From CAYSLU01 sp964431965 (GTDB lineage: Bacteria > Verrucomicrobiota > Kiritimatiellia > CAIKKV01 > CAYSLU01), in the NCBI GenBank assembly GCA_964431965.1, contig CAYSLU010000091.1:1-21571 (forward strand): 21,571 nt of DNA, given 5' to 3'. Position 1 is the stretch's first letter. The number at the start of each line of letters is the position of its first letter. Of the stretch, positions 1 through 8,956 are shown piece by piece. The notes beneath the pieces were generated by a model, which was not told where the DNA came from, searched no databases, and saw only the letters and a list, made by a program, of their open reading frames with translations. Both the position numbers and the translations under genes were made by a program.

Positions 1-1551
1 CGTCTTCTTCCCGGCCAGCCGCTTCAGCCGGCTGCGCTCCTTCTTCGCGCGGGCCAGAAACACGGCCGAGCCAACCCGATCGGCGTCGGCCAGATCGAGC
101 ATCTCGCGAATCATGGTCGCCCCGTCGCTCTTCGGGTACGCATTCATCATGCGCCGCGCCGCGGCGAAGGTCCGCTTCATGTCTGCGTGGCCGGCGATGA
201 ACCGGTCGATCACCTCGACCACGCCGGCCGGCTCCTTCACATCGGGCGCGACCGACAGCCAGTCGAGCACCGCCCGCGCGCCGGTGGCGTGCATGTTGAT
301 CAAGTCCTTCATCACCGTGGTGAAGCCTGCGAGCTTCCGCGTGTCGGCGCCGCGGGGGAACGGGCCCCGGCGCCAGTTGTAGGGCTTCTGCGCGTCCGCA
401 TCGCGACGCCAGGCGGTGCGCGCTTCTTTCGTGCGGAGATCGGGCACGTCCATCGGCGCGCCGCCCGCGAGCGCGGAGCGGTAGGCCAGGATGCCGGACA
501 GCGTGACGTCCGCGGCGCGGTAGACGTTCCAGAACGCCGGCTCGCCGGTCAGGATCTCACGCGCAAAGTAGTAGAGCACCCAGAAGTCGCCGCCGCCGTG
601 GCCCATGCGCTCGGCCAGCTCGCCCAGCTCCGGCCAGCGCGGCACGACCTCCATCTTGGGCGAGCCGCCCATGCCGCCGAGGCGCAGCAGGAGATCGGTT
701 CGGTGCGCGCTCTCGGCCGCGCCGCGCGTGCCCCAGATCCGGAAGGCATGCGTGTCGTTCGTCGTGGAGCCCATGAAGTTGCGCACGAGCCCCCCGTTGT
801 CGAGCCGGATAAGCGAGGGGGCGATGGTGGCCATGCCGGACGCCTTCACCTGCGGCACGTTGGCCGCCATGCTGTTCGCGCCAGGCAGGGAAACCACGCG
901 CACGGGGCGCCCGCCCGTGATGTGCATGACGGGACCGAGCGAGTGGGTGCAGTAGAAGTGCTGGTGGTTCCAGCTGCGCCATGCGTGGAGCGAGTGGCCG
1001 GGCTGCACGGAGTCGCCCGTGATGTAGGCGAACGTCAGCGGCCGGCGCGAGTCGTGGTTGTACTCCGACTCCGCATAGATCAGTTCCCCGAACAGCCCTT
1101 GCCGCCACTTGTCGGCAAGGTACAGGTTCCGCTTCGTAAAGGGATAGTTCTCGGCGAGATTGTAGATCCGGCCGGTGCGCTCGACGGTCTCGATGAGCCG
1201 CACGCCCTCGGCCGGCGTGTGGAACGCGGTGACTTCCGACAGGACATGCTTGCCGGCCTCCAGGCATCGAACCGCATCGAGGCCGTGGTCGGGGCAGTGC
1301 GTCGCGAGCAACACGGCATCAAGGTCGCTCGCCAGAAACTCGCCCGCATCGCGGTAGAGCCGAGCCGCCGGCACGAGCTCCCGGAACCGCTTCAGCATCG
1401 TCTCGTTGAAGTCGCATCCCGCGACAACGTCCAGGTTGAGCGCGGAACAGGCCCGGACAAACGACCCGCCCCGCCCCAGGCCCCAGATCCCCAGCCGGAT
1501 CCGCCGATTCGTCTTGAACACCCGCTCCGCCGATGCCTTCTTTGCGCTCAT
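1..1551 (-). CDS. Gfo/Idh/MocA family oxidoreductase (3' end beyond window)
   Basis: Predicted NAD(P)-dependent sugar or sugar-acid dehydrogenase of the Gfo/Idh/MocA family, probably cytoplasmic. Translation from the ATG at 1551 stays open for 517 codons to the window edge, so the C-terminus is missing. Residues 19-29 (RLGIWGLGRGG) are the Rossmann GxGxxG nucleotide-binding loop. Residues 100-110 (GKHVLSEVTAF) sit where the family normally has the EKP motif; here the lysine is replaced by valine. A second-domain stretch with HSLGPVMHITGGRP follows. Visible length already exceeds the usual 330-450 residues, and the last ~150 residues are basic and probably helical. The start is supported by GAGGTG at 1559-1564, 7 nt upstream. 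The gene is divergent from the GH42 beta-galactosidase with a 197-nt shared spacer, suggesting a linked role in sugar catabolism. The family is clear; the substrate is unknown. Confidence 0.88.
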   Translation of the reverse strand, partial: MSAKKASAERVFKTNRRIRLGIWGLGRGGSFVRACSALNLDVVAGCDFNETMLKRFRELVPAARLYRDAGEFLASDLDAVLLATHCPDHGLDAVRCLEAGKHVLSEVTAFHTPAEGVRLIETVERTGRIYNLAENYPFTKRNLYLADKWRQGLFGELIYAESEYNHDSRRPLTFAYITGDSVQPGHSLHAWRSWNHQHFYCTHSLGPVMHITGGRPVRVVSLPGANSMAANVPQVKASGMATIAPSLIRLDNGGLVRNFMGSTTNDTHAFRIWGTRGAAESAHRTDLLLRLGGMGGSPKMEVVPRWPELGELAERMGHGGGDFWVLYYFAREILTGEPAFWNVYRAADVTLSGILAYRSALAGGAPMDVPDLRTKEARTAWRRDADAQKPYNWRRGPFPRGADTRKLAGFTTVMKDLINMHATGARAVLDWLSVAPDVKEPAGVVEVIDRFIAGHADMKRTFAAARRMMNAYPKSDGATMIREMLDLADADRVGSAVFLARAKKERSRLKRLAGKKT

Positions 1552-1748
1552 GAAGATGCACCTCGCTGCTTGCCGTGACCGCCCGCCCTCTTCCCTTTCC
1601 GCCGCCGAAGTCTACGGCCCCGCGCCCGGTCCCGCAAGCTCTCCGCCCCCGTGGATCTGGACAGAACGCCCGGGCCGCCCGATAATCCGCGCCTGAACTG
1701 GCTGGCTGGCCGGCCGGGAGCCACATCATCCGGTACAGGAAACAGGCC
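1552..1748. promoter_or_regulatory. Divergent intergenic region between oxidoreductase and GH42 genes
   Basis: This 197-nt spacer must hold the start signals of both divergent genes. It contains the GAGGTG ribosome site of the leftward gene at 1559-1564 and a predicted rightward promoter at 1658-1686. I saw no tRNA, small ORF with a ribosome site, or convincing dyad operator. A short GC-rich stretch with repeated CTGG/CCGG units lies near 1700-1720. Confidence 0.5.
1658..1686 (+). promoter_or_regulatory. Predicted sigma70-type promoter for the GH42 operon
   Basis: TGGACA (1658-1663) and GATAAT (1681-1686) each match five of six consensus bases and are separated by exactly 17 nt. Transcription would start near 1693, giving a leader of about 55 nt before the ATG at 1749. 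This is inferred from pattern only. Confidence 0.5.
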
Positions 1749-3791
1749 ATGATCTACGGCGCCGCCTACTACCCCGAGCACCGCGACCCGGCCCGCTGGG
1801 CCTTCGATCTCGACCGCATGGCCGACGCCTCGGTCAACAGCGTCCGCGTGGGCGAGTTCGCCTGGAAGCGCTTCGAGCCGCGGGGCGGCGAATACGACTT
1901 CGCGTGGATGGACCGCTTCCTCGACCTGGCGCAGGCCCGCGGCATCGGGCTGCTCATGTGTCCGCCAATGCGCACCGCGCCGGCCTGGCTCGTCGAGCGA
2001 GACCCCGCCGTCCTCATGGTCCGCGACGATGGCGTCCGCCTCGAGTTCGGAAGCCGCTACACGTTCTGCATCAACCACCCGCTCCTGCGCGAGCGGGGGC
2101 TCGCGCTGGCCGGTCGGCTGGCCGCGCACTACGGGCCTGGCCCCGCGATCGCGGGCTGGCACCTGGACAACGAGTACGGCGACGAGCCCGACTGCCACTG
2201 CCCGGTCTGTCGCGCGAAGTGGCAGGCGTGGCTTCGGGCGCGCTACCACACCGCAGCCGCCCTGAACGCGGCCTGGGGCACGGTTTTCTGGGGGCTGGAG
2301 TTCGACCGCTTCGAGCAGATCCCCACCCCGCGCGTCACCAAGGCGATGCACAACCCGGCCCTCCTCCTCGCCTGGCGCCGCTTCCGCAGCCACTGCACCG
2401 TGGAGCTGATCCGCGAGCACGCCGCCGCCGTGCGCGCGCATGCGCCGGCCGGGCAGTTCGTCACGACCAACCACCAGACCTGGAACCACCGGACCGACTA
2501 CCACGCCGTCGCCCCGGACCTCGATGTCGCGGGCACGAACTACAACGGCGGGCCCTCGACCGGGCCGGGCGCGCGCGACGGCGCGTTCGGCCTGGCGGCC
2601 TGCCGCGGCTACAAATCGCAGAGCTTCCACGTCCACGAGCTGCTGAGCGGCCCGCAGAACGTGCCCGGGTTCGGAGCCGGCCACGTGGAGCCGGGCTCCG
2701 TGATCCGAACCGCGCTGCACGTCGTGGCGAACGGCGCGGACGCGATCCACTTCTTCCGCTGGCGGATCTGTCCCTTTGGAGCGGAGCAGCACTGGGGCGC
2801 GATCACGGACTATGACGGCCAGCCCACGCGCATCACCGCCGAGGTGCGTGCGGCCGGCGAAGGGCTCCGGCGGCTGGCGCCCGCTCTCGCCGGCACGCAG
2901 GTGGTCAGCAAGGTCGCGGTGCTGCACGACTTCACCGCGTGCTGGCTCATGGAAACCGGGCAGCCGCTCAACGTCCACCCCTCGCTCTACATGAGCCGCG
3001 CCCAGCTGCTCCACCGCTCCGTGCGCGCGCTGGGGATGAACTGCGACGTCGTGGGGCGCGGCGCCGACTTCGGCCGCTACCGGATTCTGCTCGCCCCGCC
3101 GCTGCCGTCGGTCGACGACGAGCTGGCCGGCCGGTTGTGCGACTTCGTCGCGGGCGGCGGCACGCTGCTCTGGCACCCGTGGAGCGGGATGAAGGACGAC
3201 GAGGCGACCGTCTACCCCGGCCGCCTGCACCCGCGGCTGGGCGAGCTGCTGGGCGTGCGCCTGCGCGACTACCTGCCCCTGGCGCCCGACCAGCGCTTTG
3301 TTACGCCCGACCCCGAGCACCCGGGCGCGCCCCCGGCCCCTCCGCGGCCGTGCGCGATCCGCTGGGGCGGCCGCGACTACGAGGCAGGACTGTACGTGGA
3401 TCTGGTCGATTCCCACGGCGCGGTAGCGGAGGCCGAGTTCGCGAGCGGGTGGTTCGCCGGGCGGGCGGCGGTGCTCCGGAACCGCTTCGGCTCGGGCGAT
3501 GCCGTGTTCGTCGCCACCTTCCCCGAGGAGCGCTGGTACGCCGACTTCCTGGCCGCGCAATGCGCTGCGGCCGGCGTCCGGCCCATCGTTCCGGCTCCCC
3601 TTCCCCCGGAGATCGAGGTGACCGAGCGTCGCGCGGCGGACGGGCGCCGGCTTGTCTTCATTCTCAACTACAGCGCGGCCACGCAGACGATTGCGCTCGG
3701 CGCACCGATGCAGGACCTGTGGACGCAGCAGGCCGTGGGCGTGGCGGCTGGCGTGCCGCCACACGGCGTGTGCGTCCTGACGGGCACATGA
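1749..3791 (+). CDS. GH42 family beta-galactosidase
   Basis: A 680-residue glycoside hydrolase family 42 enzyme that removes terminal beta-galactosyl residues from oligosaccharides. Residues 1-380 form the TIM barrel. N141-E142 in HLDNEYG is the acid/base site and E297 in FHVHELLSG the likely nucleophile. C107, C149, C151 and C154 reproduce the zinc cysteine cluster known from the Thermus A4 enzyme. The barrel ends with the typical FFRWR segment. A trimerisation domain follows at about 383-610 and a small beta domain from about 620. Length is normal and no signal peptide is visible, so it is probably cytoplasmic. The start is preceded by ACAGGAAACAGG-like purine-rich sequence. It lies 14 nt upstream of the beta-helix gene, so the two are probably co-transcribed. 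Family assignment is secure; the natural substrate could be another beta- or alpha-L-linked sugar. Confidence 0.95.
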   Translation: MIYGAAYYPEHRDPARWAFDLDRMADASVNSVRVGEFAWKRFEPRGGEYDFAWMDRFLDLAQARGIGLLMCPPMRTAPAWLVERDPAVLMVRDDGVRLEFGSRYTFCINHPLLRERGLALAGRLAAHYGPGPAIAGWHLDNEYGDEPDCHCPVCRAKWQAWLRARYHTAAALNAAWGTVFWGLEFDRFEQIPTPRVTKAMHNPALLLAWRRFRSHCTVELIREHAAAVRAHAPAGQFVTTNHQTWNHRTDYHAVAPDLDVAGTNYNGGPSTGPGARDGAFGLAACRGYKSQSFHVHELLSGPQNVPGFGAGHVEPGSVIRTALHVVANGADAIHFFRWRICPFGAEQHWGAITDYDGQPTRITAEVRAAGEGLRRLAPALAGTQVVSKVAVLHDFTACWLMETGQPLNVHPSLYMSRAQLLHRSVRALGMNCDVVGRGADFGRYRILLAPPLPSVDDELAGRLCDFVAGGGTLLWHPWSGMKDDEATVYPGRLHPRLGELLGVRLRDYLPLAPDQRFVTPDPEHPGAPPAPPRPCAIRWGGRDYEAGLYVDLVDSHGAVAEAEFASGWFAGRAAVLRNRFGSGDAVFVATFPEERWYADFLAAQCAAAGVRPIVPAPLPPEIEVTERRAADGRRLVFILNYSAATQTIALGAPMQDLWTQQAVGVAAGVPPHGVCVLTGT

Positions 3792-3805
3792 GAGGGAGCA
3801 CAGAG

Positions 3806-6800
3806 ATGAACCAATGGATCCGGGCCGGCATGGCGCTGGCCTCGCTCGCCGCCGCCACCGCGTGCGGCCAGGGGACGTGGTATGTCAGCCCGGCCGGCCG
3901 CGACGACTACGCCGGCACATCATGGGATCAGGCGTTCGCGACCATCAGCAACGCCGTGGCGCACGCCGCCGGCGGCGAGCAGGTGCTCGTGTCGAACGGG
4001 GTCTACGTGGTGACGACCCAGCTCACGGTTTCAGCGGCCATCCGGGTCGAAAGCGTGAACGGGCCCGATGTGACCACGATCGCGCGCACCGGGGCGTGGG
4101 CCGCCGCCCGCTTCCGGATCCTGGAGCTGGCCCACGCGAACGCTCTGGTGTCCGGCTTCTCGATCACCAACGCCCATCTGCCGCAGTCGGTCGTGGGGAG
4201 CGCCCTCTACCTCCGTCACGGCACGGTCAGCAACTGCATCATCCGCGACAACTGGACGGATCGCGGGGCGACGGTCGTCATGACGAACGGCCTCATCACG
4301 CGCTGTGCACTCCGGAGCAACTCCGAGGTGGGGAACTACTCGGGGGTGTCCGGGGTCCGCATGGAGGGAGCCGGCGGCATCGTGTCGGACTGCGTGTTCT
4401 CGGGGAACCGCTCGGAGGCGCTCGGCGTCCTGTGGGCCCACGGCAGCGGCGGCTTGGTCCGGAACTGCATCTTCACCAACAACTCGTCCTACGTCGCCGG
4501 CGCCTATCCGAGCGGCCAGATCGTGTGCAGCGAGAACAGCACCGTCATCACGCTGGAGAACTGCATCATCGCCGATAACGTCGGCCGCGGCGTGTACTTC
4601 GCGGCGGTCGGCGCCAAGCGGGTGCGCCACTGCACCATCGTCGGCAACCGGAGCCTGGACAATACAGGCAACGGCGTCTACCTGAACGGCTCGGGCTCAT
4701 CGGTCAGCAACTCGATTGTCTACCTCAACGGGCCCGAGCGCGTTCAGGTGGGCCGGGACATCGCCGTCGTCGCCGGCAGCGTCGGATACTCGTGCATGTA
4801 CCCGCTCGTGGCCGGGCCGGGCAACACGGCGGCTGATCCCGCCTTCGTCGCCGCCGGCGCCGCCGACTACGCGCTGCAGCCCGGCTCGCCGTGCATCGAC
4901 GCCGGCACGAACATCGGCGTGGCGGCTGACATCTCCGGCAGCCCCCGGCCCGTCGACGGCAACGGCGATGGGGTGCTCCGGCCGGACATGGGCGCCTGCG
5001 AGGCGCCGGCCGCCGGATCCGGCGCGCTCCGCTGCGGGATCGTCGCATCCGACCACGAGGGAGTCGACTCGTTGGCCGTGTCGCTCGCCGCCGCCGCCGC
5101 CGGATCCGACACGAGCATCGTGTACTACGGCTGGGATTTCGGGGACGGCTCCGCAACCAGCGGGCCCTCGCTGGCGGCCGTCAGCCATTCGTTCGGGCCC
5201 GGCCTCTTCACGGTATCGCTGACCCTGAGCAACGCCTCCCTCGAGTCAGCCCGCGCCGTGTCCACCAACGCGGTCCGGGTGGGGCCCAGCGTCGCCCACG
5301 TCGCGCCAGGCGGATCGCACACCTATCCGTACGACACGTGGGGCAAGGCGGCCACGAACATCCAGGCGGCGCTGGACGCCACCGTGATCACCGCCGTGAC
5401 GGGCATCCCGCCGACCGTTGTCGTGCGACTGACGAACGGCGTGTACCTGGTCACCTCGCAGGTCGAGGTTCGCAAGGCCGTCACGGTCGAAGGCGCGAAC
5501 GGGCCCGAGCAGACGTTCATCGGGGTCCCGGGAGCCACGCTGTCGCGGCACTTCCAGCTGAGCCACCCGGCCGCCACGCTCTCGGGGCTGACGCTGACGA
5601 ACGGCAACCTGCCGTCCACGCACGGCGCCTCGATCTACGGCGCCTGGGGCGGCGTGGTCACCAACTGCGTCATCGCCTCCAACCGGTCGGACCGCGGGTC
5701 GATCGTCTACATGATCAGCGGCCTCGTGACCCGCTGCGTGGTCCGGGACAATCGCGACACGGGGAACTACTTCGGCTGCGGCGGGCTTCGCATAAGCGGC
5801 GGCGGCACGGTCGAGCGCACGACCTTCTCCGGCAACCGGGGCGGGAGCGAAGCGCAGGCGGCCAACGCCCTGTGGCTGGAGGGCAACTGCGCGGCACGCT
5901 TCTGCGTGTTCACGAACAACCGCGCACTGAACCCGTCCGGGGTGGCGGCAAACACCATCATCGCCAGCGCCGGCGACGTGATCCGCAACTGCCTGGTCGC
6001 CAACAACACCGGCCGCGGGATCTACCTCGCGAACGGGGGGACGGTGCAGAGCTGCACGCTCAGCGGGAATGCCGTCTACGGCAGCGACGGAGACGGCATC
6101 TACGTGAACAACGGCGGCGTGGAGAACTGCATCTCCTGGGCCAACGGGTCGGGCGCCGCCAACATCGCCCGGTACGGCACCGCGCGGGTGGAGTTCACCG
6201 ACACCGCTCCCGCGCTCACCGGGAACGGCAACAAGAGCCAGGATCCCGTGTTCCGGTCGGCGGGCGGGGACTTCCGCCTCGACCCCGGTTCGCCCGGCGT
6301 GGATGCGGGCACCAACCAGGCGTGGATGTCCGGGGCGACCGACCTGGCCGGCTCGAACCGCGTGATCGGCGCGGCCGTCGACATGGGCGCCTACGAGCTG
6401 CCCGCCGGCGCCGCATCCGCGCTCGGCTGCAACTTCCTGAGCGACCGGACCGAGGGGTTCACGAACCTGACCGTTGAGTTCACGGCCAACCCCAGCGGCG
6501 CCAACACCAACATCGTGTACTACTGGTGGACGTTCGGGAATGGCGCGACGGAGGAGGGAGACGGCCGGCGAACGGTGACCGCCACGTATGCGACCGTTGG
6601 CTACTACGACGTGTCGCTCACCGTCAGCAACGACGCCGGCGAGTCGGCGTCACGGTACCGCACCGGCTACGTCTACGCCGTTCCGGACGTGATGCATGTG
6701 GCGACCAACGGCGCGCACCAGGCGCCGTTCGAGACGTGGGCGCGCGCCGCCACCAACATCCAGTCGGCCATCGACAGCGCACGCGTCGACGGCGCCCGCC

Positions 6801-7681
6801 GCACCACCGTTCTGGTGACGAACGGCACCTACTCCATCAACCGCGAAACTGAAGTCAGCCGGGGCATCGTGCTCCGCAGCGTGAATGGCCCGGCGGCTAC
6901 CGCGATCCGGCGCGGCAGCGGCGTGGCGGTTCTGAGACTGGCCTGGCTGCACGATGCAGCCGCGATTGTCGCCGGGTTCACCTTCACCAACGGCAACGTG
7001 AACAACGACGTGGGCGGCATGCTCGTGGACGCCGGGACAGTCTCCAACTGCTGGTTCATCGGCAACACGGCCAACCGCGGTATCGGCGGGCTGCGGATGA
7101 ACGGCGGCATGGTGTCCAACTGCGTCTTCCGGAACAACGTCGACAGCGGGAACTACCTCACGTGCGGAGGGGTTTCCGTGGGCGGCGGCATTCTGTGCGA
7201 CGCGACGATCATCGGGAACCGCGGCGGCTCCGACCTCACGGCCATCGGCGGGCTGGGCATCGGCGGCGGGACGGCGATGAACTGCATCGTCGTGGCGAAC
7301 GGCTTCGCGTCGACCGGCAGCTGCGCCGGGGGCGTAAGCATGACCGCCGGCGCGCTGCGCAACGCGCTCATCGCCGGAAACGCCGGGCGCGGGGTCCGCC
7401 TCGCCGGGGGCTCNNNNNNNNNNNNNNNNNNNNNNNNNNNNNNNNNNNNNNNNNNNNNNNNNNNNNNNNNNNNNNNNNNNNNNNNNNNNNNNNNNNNNNN
7501 NNNNNNNNNNNNNTACCGCCTGCAGCGCCGCTCGCCATGCGTCAACGCCGGCACGAACCTCTGGTGGATGCCCGGCGCCCGCGACCTCGACGGCAGCCCG
7601 CGCCTGGCCGGCGACCGCACCGACATGGGCGCCTACGAACTCCCCGCCCCCCCGCAGGGCTCCCTGCTGCTGGTGAGGTGA
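3806..7681 (+). CDS. Secreted three-unit right-handed beta-helix / PKD protein, interrupted by assembly gap
   Basis: A large exported protein, 1291 codons as drawn including 100 N. The ATG at 3806 has GAGGGAG at 3792-3798. Residues 1-20 are a signal peptide (basic start, then a hydrophobic core ending ATAC), with a weak possibility of a lipoprotein cysteine. Three homologous units follow. Beta-helix 1 (about 24-398) leads to PKD 1 (about 400-490, GWDFGDGS). Beta-helix 2 (about 496-865) leads to PKD 2 (about 870-960, WWTFGNGA). Beta-helix 3 starts near 962. Each helix opens with a VxPxG/VATNG-type start, TNIQ(A/S)A(L/I)D and LVTNGTY-like strands, contains repeated SNCxxxxN rungs and closes with SPCxxAGTN then DMGAYELP. 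The third unit has no following PKD and ends 14 residues after DMGAYE. Such proteins bind or cleave polysaccharide or act at the surface; no catalytic residues could be assigned. Confidence 0.88.
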   Translation: MNQWIRAGMALASLAAATACGQGTWYVSPAGRDDYAGTSWDQAFATISNAVAHAAGGEQVLVSNGVYVVTTQLTVSAAIRVESVNGPDVTTIARTGAWAAARFRILELAHANALVSGFSITNAHLPQSVVGSALYLRHGTVSNCIIRDNWTDRGATVVMTNGLITRCALRSNSEVGNYSGVSGVRMEGAGGIVSDCVFSGNRSEALGVLWAHGSGGLVRNCIFTNNSSYVAGAYPSGQIVCSENSTVITLENCIIADNVGRGVYFAAVGAKRVRHCTIVGNRSLDNTGNGVYLNGSGSSVSNSIVYLNGPERVQVGRDIAVVAGSVGYSCMYPLVAGPGNTAADPAFVAAGAADYALQPGSPCIDAGTNIGVAADISGSPRPVDGNGDGVLRPDMGACEAPAAGSGALRCGIVASDHEGVDSLAVSLAAAAAGSDTSIVYYGWDFGDGSATSGPSLAAVSHSFGPGLFTVSLTLSNASLESARAVSTNAVRVGPSVAHVAPGGSHTYPYDTWGKAATNIQAALDATVITAVTGIPPTVVVRLTNGVYLVTSQVEVRKAVTVEGANGPEQTFIGVPGATLSRHFQLSHPAATLSGLTLTNGNLPSTHGASIYGAWGGVVTNCVIASNRSDRGSIVYMISGLVTRCVVRDNRDTGNYFGCGGLRISGGGTVERTTFSGNRGGSEAQAANALWLEGNCAARFCVFTNNRALNPSGVAANTIIASAGDVIRNCLVANNTGRGIYLANGGTVQSCTLSGNAVYGSDGDGIYVNNGGVENCISWANGSGAANIARYGTARVEFTDTAPALTGNGNKSQDPVFRSAGGDFRLDPGSPGVDAGTNQAWMSGATDLAGSNRVIGAAVDMGAYELPAGAASALGCNFLSDRTEGFTNLTVEFTANPSGANTNIVYYWWTFGNGATEEGDGRRTVTATYATVGYYDVSLTVSNDAGESASRYRTGYVYAVPDVMHVATNGAHQAPFETWARAATNIQSAIDSARVDGARRTTVLVTNGTYSINRETEVSRGIVLRSVNGPAATAIRRGSGVAVLRLAWLHDAAAIVAGFTFTNGNVNNDVGGMLVDAGTVSNCWFIGNTANRGIGGLRMNGGMVSNCVFRNNVDSGNYLTCGGVSVGGGILCDATIIGNRGGSDLTAIGGLGIGGGTAMNCIVVANGFASTGSCAGGVSMTAGALRNALIAGNAGRGVRLAGGXXXXXXXXXXXXXXXXXXXXXXXXXXXXXXXXXXYRLQRRSPCVNAGTNLWWMPGARDLDGSPRLAGDRTDMGAYELPAPPQGSLLLVR
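7414..7513. other. Assembly gap (100 N) in the beta-helix gene
   Basis: Exactly 100 N. The same stretch in helix unit 2, from GRGIYLANGG to FRLDPGSP, is about 78 residues, so about 235 nt are probably missing if unit 3 matches. The reading phase on both sides is compatible with any length leaving remainder 1 on division by 3. Confidence 0.95.
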
Positions 7682-7700
7682 TCGATGGGGTATTGCATGT

Positions 7701-8894
7701 CTACGCTCCCGCCGGCGGCCGTGACGACGCGAACGGCTCGGCGCCCTCGCTAAGGATGCCGACATACGACTTGTAGGCGAATACCTGCCCTCGCCGACGG
7801 CCGCTGACCTCCTTCACGATGTCGAGTCTCGACAGGTGCGCGAAGGATGCGCGAACCGTTGGCTCGGTCAAGTTCAGTGCCCGAGCCGCCGCCTGAACCG
7901 AAGTCAATGGTTTGCGCTCAAGGTGGTGGTGAACGCGCAGCGCGGTGCCGGCCGGTTTCCCAAGGGTCTGAATGCGCTGCCGGTTGGCCTCGAAGAGCTG
8001 AAGGATACGGGTCGCCGTCACGACGGCTTGGTCGCCCGTCTCCTTGACCCCGCTCAGGAAGAACCGGATCCACTCCTCCCACGCCCCTTCCGTGCGGACT
8101 CTCTGGAGAAGATCGTAGTACTCCGAGCGATGGGTCTTGAAATAGAGGCTGAGATACAGGAGCGGCTCGCGCAACGCGTTCTCCGCGCACAGCAGCAGGG
8201 TGATGAGCAAGCGCCCCAGCCGGCCGTTGCCATCAAGGAACGGGTGGATGGTTTCAAATTGGACGTGGGCCAACGCAGCCTTGATGAGCGTGGGAGTGGG
8301 GGACGGCTCGTTGTGAAGGAACTTCTCCAACGCTCCCATGCATTCCATGACGAGTTCGGGAGGTGGCGGCACATAGCGGGCGGTCCCCGGACGGCTGCCG
8401 CCGATCCAGTTCTGCGAACGCCGGAACTCCCCGGGCGCCTTGTCGCTGCCCCGACCCTTCGCCAGCAGTACACCGTGAACCTCGAGGAGCAGCCGGAGAG
8501 AGAGCGGAAACCCGTCTCCACGCATGCGATGCAACCCGTGGTTCAATGCGGCCACGTAGTTCGATACTTCCTGAACATCGTCCAGGGGGACACCCGGCAG
8601 ATTCGCGTCCTCGAACAGGAGCAGTTGGGAGAGCGAGGACTGCGTGCCCTCGATCTGCGACGAGAGAACTGCCTCTTTGCGGATATACATGTGCAGGAAC
8701 AGCGAAGGATCGGGCAGCATCATTGAGACGCCGTCGAGCCGCCCCAAGGCGCGGTTGGCGTCCTCGTATAGCCCCTGGAAACCCATGACCGACGGCATGT
8801 TTTTGGGGGGCAACGACATCGGAACGAATGCCCTACATACCTCTCCGATGGTGGCAACGTCGATGTAACGCCCTGTTGGAGACGGAGTTATCAC
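7701..8894 (-). CDS. Fic family protein with C-terminal winged helix-turn-helix
   Basis: A 397-residue Fic protein, predicted to transfer AMP (or a similar nucleotide moiety) from a nucleotide to a protein hydroxyl. HPFLDGNGRLGR at 217-228 is the complete catalytic motif (His217, acidic Asp221, Arg228). SSQIEG at 78-83 fits the (S/T)xxxE(G/N) autoinhibitory helix, here N-terminal to the Fic core as in class II proteins. An N-terminal Fic_N/DUF4172-like region with RAFVPMSLPP precedes it. Residues about 318-380 form a winged helix-turn-helix. The start is GTG at 8894, directly preceded in frame by TAG, so no longer protein is possible. A weak GAAAGG lies 12 nt upstream. The gene converges on the beta-helix gene with only 19 nt between stops. 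The winged helix and upstream palindromes suggest autoregulation. All catalytic residues are present, so it is probably active. Confidence 0.93.
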   Translation of the reverse strand: MITPSPTGRYIDVATIGEVCRAFVPMSLPPKNMPSVMGFQGLYEDANRALGRLDGVSMMLPDPSLFLHMYIRKEAVLSSQIEGTQSSLSQLLLFEDANLPGVPLDDVQEVSNYVAALNHGLHRMRGDGFPLSLRLLLEVHGVLLAKGRGSDKAPGEFRRSQNWIGGSRPGTARYVPPPPELVMECMGALEKFLHNEPSPTPTLIKAALAHVQFETIHPFLDGNGRLGRLLITLLLCAENALREPLLYLSLYFKTHRSEYYDLLQRVRTEGAWEEWIRFFLSGVKETGDQAVVTATRILQLFEANRQRIQTLGKPAGTALRVHHHLERKPLTSVQAAARALNLTEPTVRASFAHLSRLDIVKEVSGRRRGQVFAYKSYVGILSEGAEPFASSRPPAGA

Positions 8895-8956
8895 CTAAGA
8901 AAAGAACCTTTCTTTAGTTCTCAGTAAAGAAAAGATAGCCCGCTTTCTTTTCTTAG
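8895..8956 (-). promoter_or_regulatory. Four-half-site palindromic operator array upstream of fic
   Basis: Four copies of a CTAA(A)GAAAAGA-like half-site occur in alternating orientation, touching the GTG start codon. On the minus strand they read CTAAGAAAAGAA (8956-8945), TCTTTTCTTTAC (8936-8925), CTAAAGAAA (8917-8909) and TTCTTTTCTTAG (8906-8895). The outer pair is a perfect 12-bp inverted repeat and 8909-8916/8925-8932 a perfect 8-bp one. The array overlaps the -35, -10, transcription start and ribosome-binding regions. Binding by the Fic winged helix is inference. Confidence 0.7.

Noticed and set aside
187..1578. Plus-strand 463-codon frame opposite the oxidoreductase
   Set aside because: The minus strand encodes a full Rossmann motif and family segments; this frame has none.
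1548..3764. Long open frame (738 codons) antisense to the GH42 gene
   Set aside because: It is rich in Arg, Ala and Val without domain signatures and mirrors a clear GH42 gene; a frame shadow of GC-rich coding DNA.
2939..3805. N-terminal extension of the beta-helix gene to 2939
   Set aside because: It overlaps the GH42 gene in another frame and lacks a signal peptide; the ATG at 3806 has both a ribosome site and a signal peptide.
7682..7700. Bidirectional terminator between the convergent beta-helix and fic genes
   Set aside because: Only 19 nt lie between the stops and no stem-loop with a T run is visible.
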